Of a stretch of 64,000 nt of DNA, positions 1-8,873 are shown one piece after another (positions within the stretch are counted from its first letter, which is position 1; the number at the start of each line of letters is the position of its first letter). The notes beneath the pieces are model-generated. The model saw only the letters and a program-made list of their open reading frames with translations, was not told the DNA's origin and did no database searches. The stretch is from NCBI RefSeq assembly GCF_010500245.1, contig NZ_JAAGOX010000008.1, forward strand, positions 1-64,000. The letters run 5' to 3'. The DNA comes from Ruegeria sp. PrR005 (GTDB taxonomy: Bacteria > Pseudomonadota > Alphaproteobacteria > Rhodobacterales > Rhodobacteraceae). The translations under genes and the position numbers were made by a program.

Positions 1-89
1 TGATCCCGCAAAAATCCACTCAACAACTCACGACCCTCAACCGTACCTACAACAGCACGACCGTTCACAGTCATCGAGACCTGTGGCAT
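1..89 (-). CDS. coxS: Carbon monoxide dehydrogenase small subunit (partial, N-terminus only)
   Basis: Only the first 29 codons lie in the window; the gene runs off the left edge. It starts at the ATG at 89, with a GGGAGGG ribosome binding site just upstream. The visible start, MPQVSMTVNGRAVVGTVEGR, followed by a leucine-rich stretch, matches the N-terminal beta-strand region that precedes the first [2Fe-2S] Cys cluster of CoxS-type subunits of molybdenum hydroxylases. The cysteines themselves are outside the window. It lies 116 bp downstream of, and on the same strand as, two molybdenum-hydroxylase maturation genes, so probably the same transcript. A related xanthine-dehydrogenase-type ferredoxin subunit is possible, but the wording fits CoxS best. 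Confidence 0.75.
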   Translation of the reverse strand, partial: MPQVSMTVNGRAVVGTVEGRELLSGFLRD

Positions 90-205
90 GAGACCCTCCC
101 TTTTTGATTGTCTTCCCTGCGCCGAGTTAAACACGGCAAATTCCGTTTGAGAACAAAAATATCGCGATGACCGGCCTTGCAGCAGTGCCACCCTGCGGCA
201 CGAAA

Positions 206-1207
206 TCAGGCATTCCGCCCGGCACGCGGCTGCGGCCGGGTCGGGATTTCCTTGAGCAGTCCGCCGACCCCCATACAGGCGATATCGCGGCCTGATACCG
301 GTATGCCACAGGCCACCCGGGACAGCACCCAATCCGCCCCGTTCAAGGCCGGAGACCGGGCGCAACCGGGCAGGCCGATGACCGGCCGATCCCCGAGTGT
401 GCCCAGAAACAGGAGGTTGCCCGGGTCAACGGGCATGCCGAACCGTTCGACCTGTCCGCCCGCAAGGCGGAGTGCGGACGGCGCCACGTCCTCGGGATCC
501 GAAGTGGCCGATCCAGTGAGGATCATCACAAGGTCTCCGCCTATGCCTGGCAGCACGGCGGCAAGTTCCGCCTGGTGATGCGCAACCGTGCGCACCTCGA
601 CCAGCGTCATGCCCAGCGCCTCGACCCGCCCCCGGATCGACGCGATACCCTTGTCATTGCTGGGCCCCCCGGGGATATCGGTGACGACAAGGCTTGCAGT
701 CCTGTATACCGGCGCTGCAACGCGGATCGCCGCATGAGCGGCTGCGGCGGCCCGGTCGACATCCACCTGCGGAACTGCATAGGAAATGACCTTGATCGTC
801 GCCACCATGCCGCCCGGCCCAACCTGCTGATATTGCGGCACCGTCGCCACGGTGATCATCGGATGCACCATGTTGAACCGTTCGATCGCATCGACATCCA
901 GCATCACAACGCCCGGCCCGTCAGCCAGCAGGTTGACACGGCCAGTAAACGCATCGGTCACGCGCAGACCCATCGCTGCCGGGTCAGGCGCCAAGGCCGC
1001 CGCCAGTTGGCGCGCCGCCGCGTCTTCGTGGCAATCGTCCTGATCGAGGCGGGCGGCGATCACATCCGTAATGCCAGCCGCATTCAACTGCGCCAGATGC
1101 GCCGTTTCCAGCCTGAGCCCCTTGCGCAGTTTTTTGTCCCCGGCCTTGACGGAATGTGCCAGGATCGCCCCTTCGGCATCAGCTATGGCCAAGGGACCAA
1201 ACTTCAT
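206..1207 (-). CDS. Molybdopterin-binding (MoCF-domain) protein
   Basis: A 333-residue protein. Residues about 170-310 form a MoCF/MogA-like molybdopterin-binding fold, visible in the segment SLVVTDIPGGPSNDKG and in GGDLVMILTGSATSDPEDV, the usual TGG-type loop region. The N-terminal part resembles the front of MoeA-like proteins (LAIADAEGAILAHSV). Its ATG overlaps the XdhC stop codon by 4 bp (ATGA), so the two are translationally coupled, and coxS follows. Family knowledge and context suggest that it handles molybdopterin or inserts molybdenum cofactor for the CO dehydrogenase encoded next to it. It lacks the full MoeA domain set, so it is not the housekeeping MoeA. Confidence 0.88.
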   Translation of the reverse strand: MKFGPLAIADAEGAILAHSVKAGDKKLRKGLRLETAHLAQLNAAGITDVIAARLDQDDCHEDAAARQLAAALAPDPAAMGLRVTDAFTGRVNLLADGPGVVMLDVDAIERFNMVHPMITVATVPQYQQVGPGGMVATIKVISYAVPQVDVDRAAAAAHAAIRVAAPVYRTASLVVTDIPGGPSNDKGIASIRGRVEALGMTLVEVRTVAHHQAELAAVLPGIGGDLVMILTGSATSDPEDVAPSALRLAGGQVERFGMPVDPGNLLFLGTLGDRPVIGLPGCARSPALNGADWVLSRVACGIPVSGRDIACMGVGGLLKEIPTRPQPRAGRNA

Positions 1208-2172
1208 GCCCTGCCCCGCAACACGGCCGTCATCTGGGCCAGGATGGCAACCGCGATCTCTGCCGGGCCAGCGGCGCCGATATCCAGCCCGATGGGGCCG
1301 TGAATCCGCGCGATCTGCGCCTCGGTAAAGCCCGCCTGCCGCATACGCTCCACGCGTTTTGAATGCGTGCGTGTCGAGCCAAGCGCGCCGATATAGAACA
1401 CATCTGCGGCCAAGGCCGCTTCCAGCGCCGGATCGTCCAGCTTGGGGTCATGGGTCAACAGCACCAGCGCCGTGCGCGGATCAAGCCCCAGTTGGGCCAC
1501 CGCCTCGTCCGGCCAGTCATGCAGGATGGTCTCGCCCGGAAACCTGTTCTCGCTGGCAAAAGCTTCGCGCGGGTCGATGATCACCGGGTCATATCCCGCG
1601 ATCCGGGCCATCGGCACCAGCGCCTGCGCGATATGCACCGCCCCCACAACGATCAGCCGCAGCGGCGGGTTGTGGACCAGCACGAATGTTTGGCCATCTT
1701 CCTCGAAACCCGAACGGTCCATCCGCATCCGGTCGGGATAGGCGCCGCGCTTCAACGCGCGGTGGCCGGTTGTCAGGTTCACCTCATAGGCCAGCGCCTC
1801 GCGGCGGCCGCGGGCGGTAACCAGTTCTGCCAGCATCTCTTCCGAAAGGATCTTGCCGACCGGTTCAACCAGTACCCTGATCGTGCCGCCACAGGCCAGG
1901 CCGACAGCAAACGCGTCTTCGTCGCTGACCCCGAATTCCAGCAACCGGGCCTCGCCCTCGTCCAACGCTTCCAGGGCCTCGACGATCACCGCGCCTTCGA
2001 CACAGCCGCCGGAAACCGATCCCTGAATGCGACCATCGCCCCCGATCACCAATTGCGAACCGGTTCGGCGCGGGGCGCTTCCCCAGGTCTCGACCACGGT
2101 GGCCAAGGCCGCACCCAGCCCTTGCCGGTGCCATTCCAGAGCTATCTCCGGACTGTTGTCAAATCGTTCCAT
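1204..2172 (-). CDS. XdhC/CoxI family protein
   Basis: 322 residues with the two-part XdhC layout. An N-terminal XdhC_CoxI segment (about residues 13-63) contains the glycine-rich SGGCVEGAV with its conserved cysteine. A C-terminal Rossmann-like domain begins near LRLIVVGAVHIAQAL. XdhC proteins bind molybdenum cofactor, promote its sulfuration and load it into xanthine-dehydrogenase or CO-dehydrogenase apoenzymes in the cytoplasm. The start at 2172 is supported by a GGGGGGAGG box upstream. It is the first gene of a probable operon XdhC / molybdopterin-binding protein / coxS. In Rhodobacterales such genes (also called coxF or coxI) accompany form-I cox operons. Confidence 0.92.
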   Translation of the reverse strand: MERFDNSPEIALEWHRQGLGAALATVVETWGSAPRRTGSQLVIGGDGRIQGSVSGGCVEGAVIVEALEALDEGEARLLEFGVSDEDAFAVGLACGGTIRVLVEPVGKILSEEMLAELVTARGRREALAYEVNLTTGHRALKRGAYPDRMRMDRSGFEEDGQTFVLVHNPPLRLIVVGAVHIAQALVPMARIAGYDPVIIDPREAFASENRFPGETILHDWPDEAVAQLGLDPRTALVLLTHDPKLDDPALEAALAADVFYIGALGSTRTHSKRVERMRQAGFTEAQIARIHGPIGLDIGAAGPAEIAVAILAQMTAVLRGRA

Positions 2173-2255
2173 GCCTGCCTCCCCCCTGTAAGTATGGTGA
2201 GGAAGGCGACCAATTCAATGGTGCGAAAGTCGGCCTTGCCGTCTGTCGCAAGACC

Positions 2256-2284
2256 GGCCCGGCGAAAGTGATCTTCGCCAGGCC
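2256..2284. terminator. Possible terminator hairpin
   Basis: GGCC-C-GGCGAA and TTCGCC-A-GGCC form a stem with one mismatch and a 7-base loop. It lies about 70 bp past the end of the YeeE/YedE pair and upstream of XdhC. No clear T-run follows on the minus strand, so intrinsic termination is uncertain. Confidence 0.35.
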
Positions 2285-2350
2285 GGAATCTGCGGTGATC
2301 GGGCTATGGCCCGCGCGGGAGCGCCAGACATAACCAACCCCCTTGGCAGA

Positions 2351-2944
2351 TCATTCAGCCGGGGCGGGCTGTGTCGCCTCCCGGCGCACAAGCCGTTCCG
2401 GCAGCGCAAAGGCGAGCGCCACGAAACCGAGGCCCAGCACCAGCCCCAGGATATCGCCCGGAAGCGCTGTCAGACCTTCGTACTTGGAGCCGGGCACGGT
2501 TCCCAGCGTCACCGCCCCGCCTGCGATCTTGTCCAGCAAACCCGAAGCCTTCCACGCCGGATAGGTCACCATATAGGCGGCCGCGCCGAGCAATCCGCCA
2601 GCGACAAAGAACAGCGCGTCCTTGCGCCCCGCGGCCACCGCCACGACACCGGTACCCGGGCAATAGCCCGAGGCGGCCCAACCGGCCCCCAGCATCAGCC
2701 CACCTAGGAACACGCCTACATAAGCTGTCTTGACCGACATATGGCCGACCTCGACCAGGCCCAGCATCTGACCCCCGAACATCAGCGCCGACCCGGTGCC
2801 GATGGCCAACAGAATCGACTTGGCCAAGCGCAGATCGGTCAGGTTCAGCATACGGTTGATCGCGTTGGGGTTAGAGGCGCCAACCCGGTCCAACACGGCA
2901 CCAAAGGCAGCCCCAATAACAACAGCGAGTAGAATCGAGGACAT
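2351..2944 (-). CDS. YeeE/YedE (DUF6691-type) membrane protein
   Basis: 197 residues, strongly hydrophobic, with about five membrane segments. The hallmark GWAASGYCPGTGVVA near the middle contains the conserved cysteine that YeeE/YedE proteins use to relay sulfur-containing anions through the membrane. It is the second half of a split pair: the upstream gene ends 3 bp away on the same strand and carries the complementary cysteine motif. Such pairs (PmpA/PmpB style) are taken to move thiosulfate or related sulfur compounds; the actual substrate cannot be read here. The divergent nap promoter and FNR-like boxes suggest oxygen-dependent expression. Confidence 0.88.
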   Translation of the reverse strand: MSSILLAVVIGAAFGAVLDRVGASNPNAINRMLNLTDLRLAKSILLAIGTGSALMFGGQMLGLVEVGHMSVKTAYVGVFLGGLMLGAGWAASGYCPGTGVVAVAAGRKDALFFVAGGLLGAAAYMVTYPAWKASGLLDKIAGGAVTLGTVPGSKYEGLTALPGDILGLVLGLGFVALAFALPERLVRREATQPAPAE

Positions 2945-2947
2945 GGC

Positions 2948-3499
2948 TCAAGCCTCCTTGCGAAACATCAGGATGGAAACGGGAATCGCGGCGGCAAAGG
3001 CTCCGGCGGCAAAGATGTAGCCGCTCAGCGCGGTCTGCATCATTCCCGACATCATATGCCCCGAGGTACAGCCCCCCGCCAGCCGTGCGCCATAGAGCAC
3101 GACGAACCCGCCCAGAAACGAAACCGCATATCGCTTGAACGTACTGTCCCCGAAATTGGCGCGCCACACCTCGGGAATGCTCCGTTCGCTTTGGCCAACC
3201 CCGCCGCGCGCCATCGCCGACAGGAACCCGCCCAGCATCATCGCCAGCACGAAGATGAAGGAATAGTTGAGCGGATCGGCTACCGACTTTGCATATTTGC
3301 CACCCGATTTCGCAAGATACGCGTTGGTCGAAGTAATGCCGTCATCGGTCTGGCTCACCAGATCCGGGTTCACCAGATCGCCAATGATCCCATCGACGAT
3401 GACAAACTGTGTCGATACCCCGATCGGCTTGACCAGCAGGACGGCGGCAAAGAACACCAGCCCCAGCAGCAAGCCCCCCGCCTTCCAGTTCAAAGACAT
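2948..3499 (-). CDS. YeeE/YedE family sulfur-compound transporter
   Basis: 183 residues from the ATG at 3499, chosen over an in-frame ATG at 3529 because a GGAGAGAGA box precedes it. After an N-terminal membrane segment comes a soluble, periplasm-like insertion (about residues 35-75), then further membrane helices. RLAGGCTSGHMMSGMMQ carries the conserved cysteine of the family. It pairs with the gene 3 bp downstream, and together they correspond to one full-length YeeE/YedE thiosulfate-type channel. The long loop between the first two helices is unusual compared with short YeeE proteins. It is probably transcribed from the FNR-box promoter at 3527-3575. Confidence 0.87.
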   Translation of the reverse strand: MSLNWKAGGLLLGLVFFAAVLLVKPIGVSTQFVIVDGIIGDLVNPDLVSQTDDGITSTNAYLAKSGGKYAKSVADPLNYSFIFVLAMMLGGFLSAMARGGVGQSERSIPEVWRANFGDSTFKRYAVSFLGGFVVLYGARLAGGCTSGHMMSGMMQTALSGYIFAAGAFAAAIPVSILMFRKEA

Positions 3500-3526
3500 G
3501 TCTCTCTCCTCAAATCGCTTACATTC

Positions 3527-3575
3527 CAAATTTCGTATATCTTAATTATTCAAATATTTGCATGACATAGATCAA
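3527..3575 (-). promoter_or_regulatory. Predicted FNR/DNR-type promoter for the YeeE/YedE genes
   Basis: On the minus strand 3575-3562 reads TTGAT-CTAT-GTCAT: one perfect FNR half-site and one 3-of-5 half-site with the right 4-base spacer. If its centre (3568.5) sits at -41.5, the start point is 3527 and the -10 hexamer falls exactly on TATACG (3539-3534). Position and motif are read from sequence; activity is inferred. Confidence 0.6.
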
Positions 3576-3595
3576 ATAGACGGATCGCTGGCGCT

Positions 3596-3644
3596 ATGAC
3601 ATAAATCAAATACACTGTTTCAATCCGTCCCTATTGAGGGTCTT
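3596..3644 (+). promoter_or_regulatory. Predicted FNR/DNR-type class II promoter for nap
   Basis: ATGAC-ATAA-ATCAA at 3596-3609 is a second FNR-like box, 34 bp from the first and with the same imperfect half-site. With its centre (3602.5) at -41.5 the start point is 3644, and the -10 hexamer falls on TATTGA (3632-3637). This leaves a leader of about 50 nt before napE. It fits oxygen- or nitric-oxide-responsive control of nap, as known for denitrifying Alphaproteobacteria. Confidence 0.65.
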
Positions 3645-3692
3645 CACATTTACGTGAGAGAACCTGTTCGATCGCCAGAAAGGACCGAACAA

Positions 3693-3866
3693 ATGAGGCC
3701 AGAATCCAGCCCAGCCACACCTCATACGCCGGCGAAACGCGACGAGCGTCGCGCCTTCATTGCCCTCGCGGTCTTTCTGGCGCCCGCCCTTGCGGTTGCC
3801 ATTGTCGGAGGATTGGGCTTCATCATCTGGATGTCGCAATTGATCTACGGACCGCCTGCGGGCTGA
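3693..3866 (+). CDS. napE: Periplasmic nitrate reductase subunit NapE
   Basis: 57 residues from the ATG at 3693, preceded by AGGA at a sensible distance; an upstream ATG at 3654 has no ribosome site. After a charged N-terminus (PAKRDERRAF) there is a single membrane helix of about 27 residues ending in SQLIYGPPAG. This is the family signature of NapE, a small inner-membrane protein found at the head of nap operons in Alphaproteobacteria. Its biochemical role is unsettled. It is the first gene of napEFDABC, 4 bp before napF. Confidence 0.85.
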   Translation: MRPESSPATPHTPAKRDERRAFIALAVFLAPALAVAIVGGLGFIIWMSQLIYGPPAG

Positions 3867-3870
3867 ACCC

Positions 3871-4368
3871 ATGTCTGCTGCGCGTTTTGCAACATCCAGC
3901 CGCCGTTCCGTTCTGACCGGTCGCGGCGCCGTCATTCGCCCCCCCTGGAGCACCGAAGCCTCGGTCATGGAAAAGTGCACCAGTTGCGGGGACTGTGTCG
4001 CCGCCTGCCCCGAAGCAATCCTGGTGCCCGGCCCCGGACGGACACCTGTGGTCGATTTCAGACAGGGCGAGTGTACGTTCTGTGGTCGATGCGCCGAAAC
4101 CTGCGCCGAGGCGGTCTTTACCGACGTCAGTGAACGGCCCTGGACATTGGTCGCGTCCATTGATCCCGGCTGCATGATGACCTCGGGCATCAGTTGCCAA
4201 TTGTGCCGGGACAGCTGCGAGGAACAGGCCCTGCGACTTGACTTTACTCAACGCCCCGTGGGCCGCATCGTCATAAAGGCAGAAGCATGCACAGGCTGCG
4301 GCGCCTGTCTGGCCACCTGCCCGGTGGACGCCATCACCCTGAGCCCGAACGAGACCGCCAATGTCTGA
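3871..4368 (+). CDS. napF: Ferredoxin-type protein NapF
   Basis: 165 residues with iron-sulfur binding motifs in order: CTSCGDCVAACP, CTFCGRCAETC, a CQLCRDSCEE segment and CTGCGACLATCP. These would hold three to four [4Fe-4S] clusters. It has no signal peptide, so it is cytoplasmic. NapF interacts with the NapA precursor and is thought to help insert or keep reduced its iron-sulfur cluster before Tat export. The ribosome site before the ATG at 3871 is weak, which suggests coupling to napE; the 3' end overlaps napD by 8 bp. The N-terminal 30 residues are basic and poorly conserved. Confidence 0.93.
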   Translation: MSAARFATSSRRSVLTGRGAVIRPPWSTEASVMEKCTSCGDCVAACPEAILVPGPGRTPVVDFRQGECTFCGRCAETCAEAVFTDVSERPWTLVASIDPGCMMTSGISCQLCRDSCEEQALRLDFTQRPVGRIVIKAEACTGCGACLATCPVDAITLSPNETANV

Positions 4369-4624
4369 CGTCACCCACATTTCCAGCCTCTTGCTGACCG
4401 CCGAACCGTCGCGCATCGCGTCTGTCGTTGCCGAGATCGAAACCTGCGCCGCGGTCGAAGTGGCGCTGACCGATCCGTCAGGCAAGATCATCGTCACGCT
4501 TGAGACACCCAGCGAAGCCGAGATTGTTGGCGAGCTCAACAGGCTCAGCCTGATCGACGGCGTTGTCAGCGCCGCCCTTGTCTATCACCAGTCCGAAAGC
4601 GGACTGTCCCCAATCGGTCAATAG
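4361..4624 (+). CDS. napD: NapA signal-peptide chaperone NapD
   Basis: 87 residues with the NapD ferredoxin-like fold pattern: an ISSLLL strand at the start, then a helix, GKIIVTLET, and GVVSAALVYH near the end. NapD binds the twin-arginine signal peptide of NapA and holds the enzyme back from the Tat translocase until its cofactors are in. The gene overlaps napF by 8 bp and ends 21 bp before napA, the standard nap gene order. A second nearby requirement for the route, TatABC, is encoded at 40.9-42.5 kb. Confidence 0.92.
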   Translation: MSDVTHISSLLLTAEPSRIASVVAEIETCAAVEVALTDPSGKIIVTLETPSEAEIVGELNRLSLIDGVVSAALVYHQSESGLSPIGQ

Positions 4625-4645
4625 CCGGACCCCGAGGAGGTATCC

Positions 4646-7147
4646 ATGCCAAACCTGACCCGAAGAGATGTCATCAAGGCCCAGGCGGTTGCTGCCGCGG
4701 CCGCAGCCGCTGGCCTGCCGATACCGGCAGCCGCCCAGAACCTGGTGACCGATGCCCAGTTGACCGATCTGAAATGGTCCAAGGCGCCTTGCCGCTTCTG
4801 CGGCACAGGCTGCTCGATCATGGTCGCGACCAAGGCCGGCCGTGTGGTCGCCACTCATGGCGACGCCGAGGCCGAGGTGAACCGCGGCCTGAACTGCGTC
4901 AAAGGCTATTTCCTGTCCAAGATTATGTATGGACAGGACCGTCTGACGCAGCCGCTGCTACGCAAGTCGAACGGCGTCTACGACAAGAACGGCGACTTCG
5001 AACCGGTTTCGTGGGACGAAGCTTTCGACATTATGGCCGAGAAGTGGAAAGCCACGCTCAAGGCCAAGGGACCGCAAGGGATCGGCATGTTCGGCTCGGG
5101 CCAGTGGACGGTCTGGGAAGGTTACGCCGCCTCGAAACTGATGAAGGCGGGCTTCCGCTCGAACAACATCGACCCCAACGCGCGCCATTGCATGGCCTCG
5201 GCCGTGGTCGGTTTCATCCGCACCTTCGGCATCGACGAGCCAATGGGCTGCTATGACGACTTCGAACACGCCGACGCCTTTGTGCTCTGGGGTTCGAACA
5301 TGGCCGAGATGCACCCGATCCTGTGGACCCGCATCGCCGACCGCCGGTTCAGCCACCCGCATGTCAAGGTCGCGGTCCTGTCCACGTTCCAGCATCGCAG
5401 CTTTGACCTGGCGGATATCCCCGCCGTGTTCACCCCGCACACCGATCTGGTGATCCTGAACTACATCGCAAATTACATCATCCAGAACGGCGCGGTGAAC
5501 CAGGATTTCGTGGCCAAGCACGTGAACTTTGCCCGTGGCGCCACCGATATCGGCTATGGCCTGCGCGACAACCATCCGTTGCAACAGGCCGCTGCGAACC
5601 CGAACTCGGGCAAATCCGAACCGATGAGCTTTGACGAGTTCGCGGAGTTCGTCTCGGAATACACCCTGGAAAAAGCTGCCGAGATGTCGGGCGTTCCTGC
5701 CGAGACGCTGGAGAAGATCGCCGCTCTCTACGCCGATCCCGACACCAAGGTCATGTCGCTCTGGACCATGGGCGTGAACCAGCACACCCGGGGTGTGTGG
5801 GTCAACAACATGATCTACAACATCCACCTGCTGACCGGAAAGATCTCGCAACCCGGAAACTCGCCCTTCTCGCTGACCGGCCAACCCTCGGCCTGCGGCA
5901 CCGCGCGCGAGGTCGGCACCTTTGCCCACCGTCTGCCCGCCGATCTGCTGGTCGCCAAGCCCGAGCACCGGGCGTATGCGGAAAAGATCTGGAAACTGCC
6001 CGCCGGTACCGTGCCGGAATGGGTGGGGGCACACGCCGTCTTGCAGAACCGCAAGCTCAAGGATGGCGAAATCAACTGCTACTGGGTGCAGGTCAACAAC
6101 AACATGCAGGCAGCCCCGAACATGATGGAGGAAGGGCTGCCGGGCTACCGCAACCCCGACAACTTCATCGTGGTCTCGGACGCCTATCCCACCGTCACGG
6201 CCGAAGCCGCCGACCTGATCCTGCCCACCGCGATGTGGGTCGAAAAGGAAGGCGCCTATGGCAACGCCGAACGCCGCACCCAGTTCTGGTACCAGTTGGT
6301 CAATGCCCCGGGCGAGTCCAAGTCGGACATGTGGCAACTCGTCGAATTCTCCAAGCGCTTCACCACAGACGAGGTATGGCCAGCAGAAATTCTGGACGCA
6401 AACCCCGACTACAAGGGCAAGACCCTGTTCGAGGTGCTGTTTGCCAACGGCCAGGTCGACAAGTTCGAAATGACCGAGAAAGCCAAGGAATACGGCAACC
6501 ACGAAAGCGAGGATTTTGGCTTCTACATCCAGAAGGGGCTGTTCGAGGAATATGCCGAATTCGGACGCGGACATGCGCATGACCTGGCCCCGTTCGACAC
6601 CTATCACGAGGTGCGCGGCCTGCGTTGGCCGGTGGTCGATGGCAAGGAAACCAAGTGGCGGTTCAAGGAAGGGTCCGATCCCTATGTAAAACCCGGCTCG
6701 GATTTCGATTTCTACGGCAAGCCCGACGGCAAGGCGGTGATCTTTGCTCTGCCCTATGAACCGCCCGCAGAAAGCCCCGATGCGGACTATCCGCTCTGGC
6801 TCAGCACCGGCCGGGTTCTGGAGCATTGGCACTCGGGCTCGATGACACAGCGCGTGCCCGAACTGCACAAGGCCGTGCCCGACGCGCTGGTCTATATGCA
6901 CCCCGACGACGCCGAGGCGATGGGCGTGCGGCGCGGCTCCGCCGTCAAGGTGGAATCCCGGCGCGGACACATCATCAGCCGGGTCGAGACCCGGGGCCGT
7001 AACAAGCCGCCCAAGGGGCTGGTCTTTGTGCCCTGGTTCGATGCGCGGCAGTTGATCAACAAGGTGACGCTCGACGCCACCGATCCGCTGTCGAAACAGA
7101 CAGATTTCAAGAAATGCGCCGTGCGCGTCGTGCCGGTGGGAGTGTGA
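4646..7147 (+). CDS. napA: Periplasmic nitrate reductase catalytic subunit NapA
   Basis: 833 residues, the normal NapA length. It reduces nitrate to nitrite in the periplasm using a bis-MGD molybdenum centre and one [4Fe-4S] cluster. The N-terminus has a Tat signal (TRRDVIK, then an alanine-rich stretch ending PAAAQN near residue 32). The cluster ligands are Cys49, Cys52, Cys56 and Cys84. The molybdenum ligand is Cys182 in [12 protein letters not shown]-terminal molybdopterin-dinucleotide binding domain follows ([18 protein letters not shown]). A GAGGAGG ribosome site precedes the ATG. napB begins 2 bp after the stop. All key residues are present. Confidence 0.97.
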   Translation: MPNLTRRDVIKAQAVAAAAAAAGLPIPAAAQNLVTDAQLTDLKWSKAPCRFCGTGCSIMVATKAGRVVATHGDAEAEVNRGLNCVKGYFLSKIMYGQDRLTQPLLRKSNGVYDKNGDFEPVSWDEAFDIMAEKWKATLKAKGPQGIGMFGSGQWTVWEGYAASKLMKAGFRSNNIDPNARHCMASAVVGFIRTFGIDEPMGCYDDFEHADAFVLWGSNMAEMHPILWTRIADRRFSHPHVKVAVLSTFQHRSFDLADIPAVFTPHTDLVILNYIANYIIQNGAVNQDFVAKHVNFARGATDIGYGLRDNHPLQQAAANPNSGKSEPMSFDEFAEFVSEYTLEKAAEMSGVPAETLEKIAALYADPDTKVMSLWTMGVNQHTRGVWVNNMIYNIHLLTGKISQPGNSPFSLTGQPSACGTAREVGTFAHRLPADLLVAKPEHRAYAEKIWKLPAGTVPEWVGAHAVLQNRKLKDGEINCYWVQVNNNMQAAPNMMEEGLPGYRNPDNFIVVSDAYPTVTAEAADLILPTAMWVEKEGAYGNAERRTQFWYQLVNAPGESKSDMWQLVEFSKRFTTDEVWPAEILDANPDYKGKTLFEVLFANGQVDKFEMTEKAKEYGNHESEDFGFYIQKGLFEEYAEFGRGHAHDLAPFDTYHEVRGLRWPVVDGKETKWRFKEGSDPYVKPGSDFDFYGKPDGKAVIFALPYEPPAESPDADYPLWLSTGRVLEHWHSGSMTQRVPELHKAVPDALVYMHPDDAEAMGVRRGSAVKVESRRGHIISRVETRGRNKPPKGLVFVPWFDARQLINKVTLDATDPLSKQTDFKKCAVRVVPVGV

Positions 7148-7149
7148 CC

Positions 7150-7620
7150 ATGAAACGCAAACTGTCCCTCGTTGCCGCTCTTGTTCTGGCCGTTGCCGGT
7201 TCAGCCATGGCACAAACCTCGATCGCGACCCTGCGCGGCGGCACACCGCTAAACACCGAAAGCGAACCGCCGGCAATGGCAAAGGAGATCAACTCGGATC
7301 TGCGCCAGGTGCGCAACTATCCCGAGCAGCCGCCGCTGATCCCACACAAGATCGACGGCTACCAGATAGACCTTAACGCCAACAAATGCCTGTCCTGCCA
7401 CAGCCGCGCGGCGGTTGAGATCAGCCAGGCGCCGATGATCTCGATCACCCATTTCATGAACCGGGACAACCAGTTCCTCGCCTCGGTCACACCACGCCGG
7501 TACTTCTGCAACCAGTGCCACGTGGTGCAGACAGACGCCCGGCCGCTGGTCGAGAACGGGTTTGTCGATATCGACCAGGTGCTGGACTATGTGAAGAACA
7601 ACCAGGGGAGCTCTGACTGA
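7150..7620 (+). CDS. napB: Periplasmic nitrate reductase diheme cytochrome NapB
   Basis: 156 residues from the ATG at 7150. A Sec signal peptide of about 21 residues ([20 protein letters not shown]) is followed by two c-type heme sites, CLSCH (80-84) and CNQCH (120-124), the NapB pattern. Histidines elsewhere, such as ISITHF, can act as sixth heme ligands. NapB passes electrons from NapC to NapA in the periplasm. The gene starts 2 bp after napA and its stop overlaps the napC start (TGATG), so expression is coupled. Confidence 0.95.
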   Translation: MKRKLSLVAALVLAVAGSAMAQTSIATLRGGTPLNTESEPPAMAKEINSDLRQVRNYPEQPPLIPHKIDGYQIDLNANKCLSCHSRAAVEISQAPMISITHFMNRDNQFLASVTPRRYFCNQCHVVQTDARPLVENGFVDIDQVLDYVKNNQGSSD

Positions 7621-8252
7621 TGCTGGGGTTCCTGAAACGGCTCTGGGCCACGATACGGCGGCCAAGTGTCCATTATTCCTTGGGTTTTCTGACCATGGGC
7701 GGGTTCGTGATGGGCATCGTGTTCTGGGGCGGGTTCAACACCGCGCTGGAACTGACCAACACCGAGACCTTCTGCACCTCGTGTCACGAGATGCGCGACA
7801 ACGTCTATGCCGAGCTGAAGACGACGATCCACTATACCAACCGCTCGGGCGTGCGGGCGACCTGCCCGGACTGCCATGTGCCGCATGACTGGACCAACAA
7901 GATCGCGCGCAAGATGCAGGCCAGCAAGGAGGTCTGGGGCAAGATCTTTGGCACCATCAGCACGCGGGAGAAGTTCCTCGACAAGCGGTTGGAGCTGGCG
8001 CAGCACGAATGGGCGCGGCTGGAGGCCAATGACTCGCTGGAATGCCGCAACTGCCATTCCGACGAGTCGATGGACATCACCCGCCAGAGCGCGCGGGCGG
8101 CGGACTTCCACCAGCGGCTGCTGTTCACCGGCGAGAAGACCTGTATCGACTGTCACAAGGGGATCGCCCACCAGCTGCCCGACATGGGCCAGGCGAGCCT
8201 GCTGATCGGCGCCGGATCGGCCCAGGAGGTAAGCAGCTATCTGGACCGTTGA
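7620..8252 (+). CDS. napC: Tetraheme quinol dehydrogenase NapC
   Basis: 210 residues of the NapC/NirT family. There is one N-terminal membrane anchor (about residues 18-40, rich in G, F and V), then a periplasmic domain with four heme sites: CTSCH (52-56), CPDCH (82-86), CRNCH (142-146) and CIDCH (175-179). It oxidises membrane quinol and reduces NapB. There is no napG or napH, so NapC is the only quinol route here, as in Paracoccus and Rhodobacter. It is the last gene of the operon; a strong hairpin follows 45 bp later. Confidence 0.95.
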   Translation: MLGFLKRLWATIRRPSVHYSLGFLTMGGFVMGIVFWGGFNTALELTNTETFCTSCHEMRDNVYAELKTTIHYTNRSGVRATCPDCHVPHDWTNKIARKMQASKEVWGKIFGTISTREKFLDKRLELAQHEWARLEANDSLECRNCHSDESMDITRQSARAADFHQRLLFTGEKTCIDCHKGIAHQLPDMGQASLLIGAGSAQEVSSYLDR

Positions 8253-8296
8253 GGTCGCTTGCCGGGCCAGCACCGGCGGGTTAGCATGAAACCGAC

Positions 8297-8324
8297 ACGG
8301 GCGGCCTCTGTGCCGCCCGTTTCC
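8297..8324 (+). terminator. Terminator of the nap operon
   Basis: ACGGGCGGC (8297-8305) pairs perfectly with GCCGCCCGT (8312-8320) across a 6-base loop and is followed by TTCCTT. It lies between napC and the next gene on the same strand, so it probably ends the nap transcript. Confidence 0.75.
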
Positions 8325-8355
8325 TTGTAATGCTTTGTTTTATAGGAGAAATAAA

Positions 8356-8862
8356 ATGTACAAAAAGAGGTTCGCAGCTCTTGCGATGGTCGGAACGAGT
8401 TTTGCCGCCACAATCGCCCTGGCGCAAGAATTCCAACCCTACGGCAGCGTCGAAGGCTGGAATGTCTTTGTCGACACGGCCAAGAAATCCTGCCTGATCG
8501 AGAGCGTGGATGCGGCCGAGAACGTGGTGCAGATGGGGCTGACCAAGGACCGGGGCGTCGCCTATATCGGTGTCTTCACCAAGGCCGAAACCGGCATCAA
8601 GAAGGGCGAAGCCGAACCCATCGCGATCCTGCTGGGCGAAAAGCTTTTCATTGGCGAGGCCACGGGGATGCGCGGCAATATTACCAAAGGATATTCAGGG
8701 GGTTACGTGTTGACCGACGATCCGTCGGTGGTCGAGGCGGTGGCCAAGGAATACGAGATGATCGTATTTCCGGAAAAGGCCTATACCTTTGCTGTGAACC
8801 TCACGGGCACCTACAAGGCCATCGAGATGGCGCGCGAGTGCAACGCCAAGCAACTGGAGTGA
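8356..8862 (+). CDS. Secreted protein of unknown function
   Basis: 168 residues from the ATG at 8356, chosen because TAGGAG lies just upstream; an ATG at 8335 lacks a ribosome site. A Sec signal (KKRFAALAMVGTSFAATIALAQ) predicts export. The mature part is mostly beta-strand-like, with two cysteines far apart (KKSCLIES and ARECNAKQ) that could form a disulfide. The opening W-V-F-V-D...C and closing L-x-G-T...A-I...C are loosely like the invasion-associated locus B family, but this is not a firm assignment. It follows the nap terminator, so it need not be a nap gene. A 32-bp-period repeat begins 12 bp after its stop. Confidence 0.8.
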   Translation: MYKKRFAALAMVGTSFAATIALAQEFQPYGSVEGWNVFVDTAKKSCLIESVDAAENVVQMGLTKDRGVAYIGVFTKAETGIKKGEAEPIAILLGEKLFIGEATGMRGNITKGYSGGYVLTDDPSVVEAVAKEYEMIVFPEKAYTFAVNLTGTYKAIEMARECNAKQLE

Positions 8863-8873
8863 ATGACCCCGTT

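Noticed and set aside
4958-7282. Long open frame antisense to napA, 774 codons
   Set aside because: A shadow of a GC-rich gene with strong third-position bias; no family motifs, no ribosome site, and napA on the other strand is certain.
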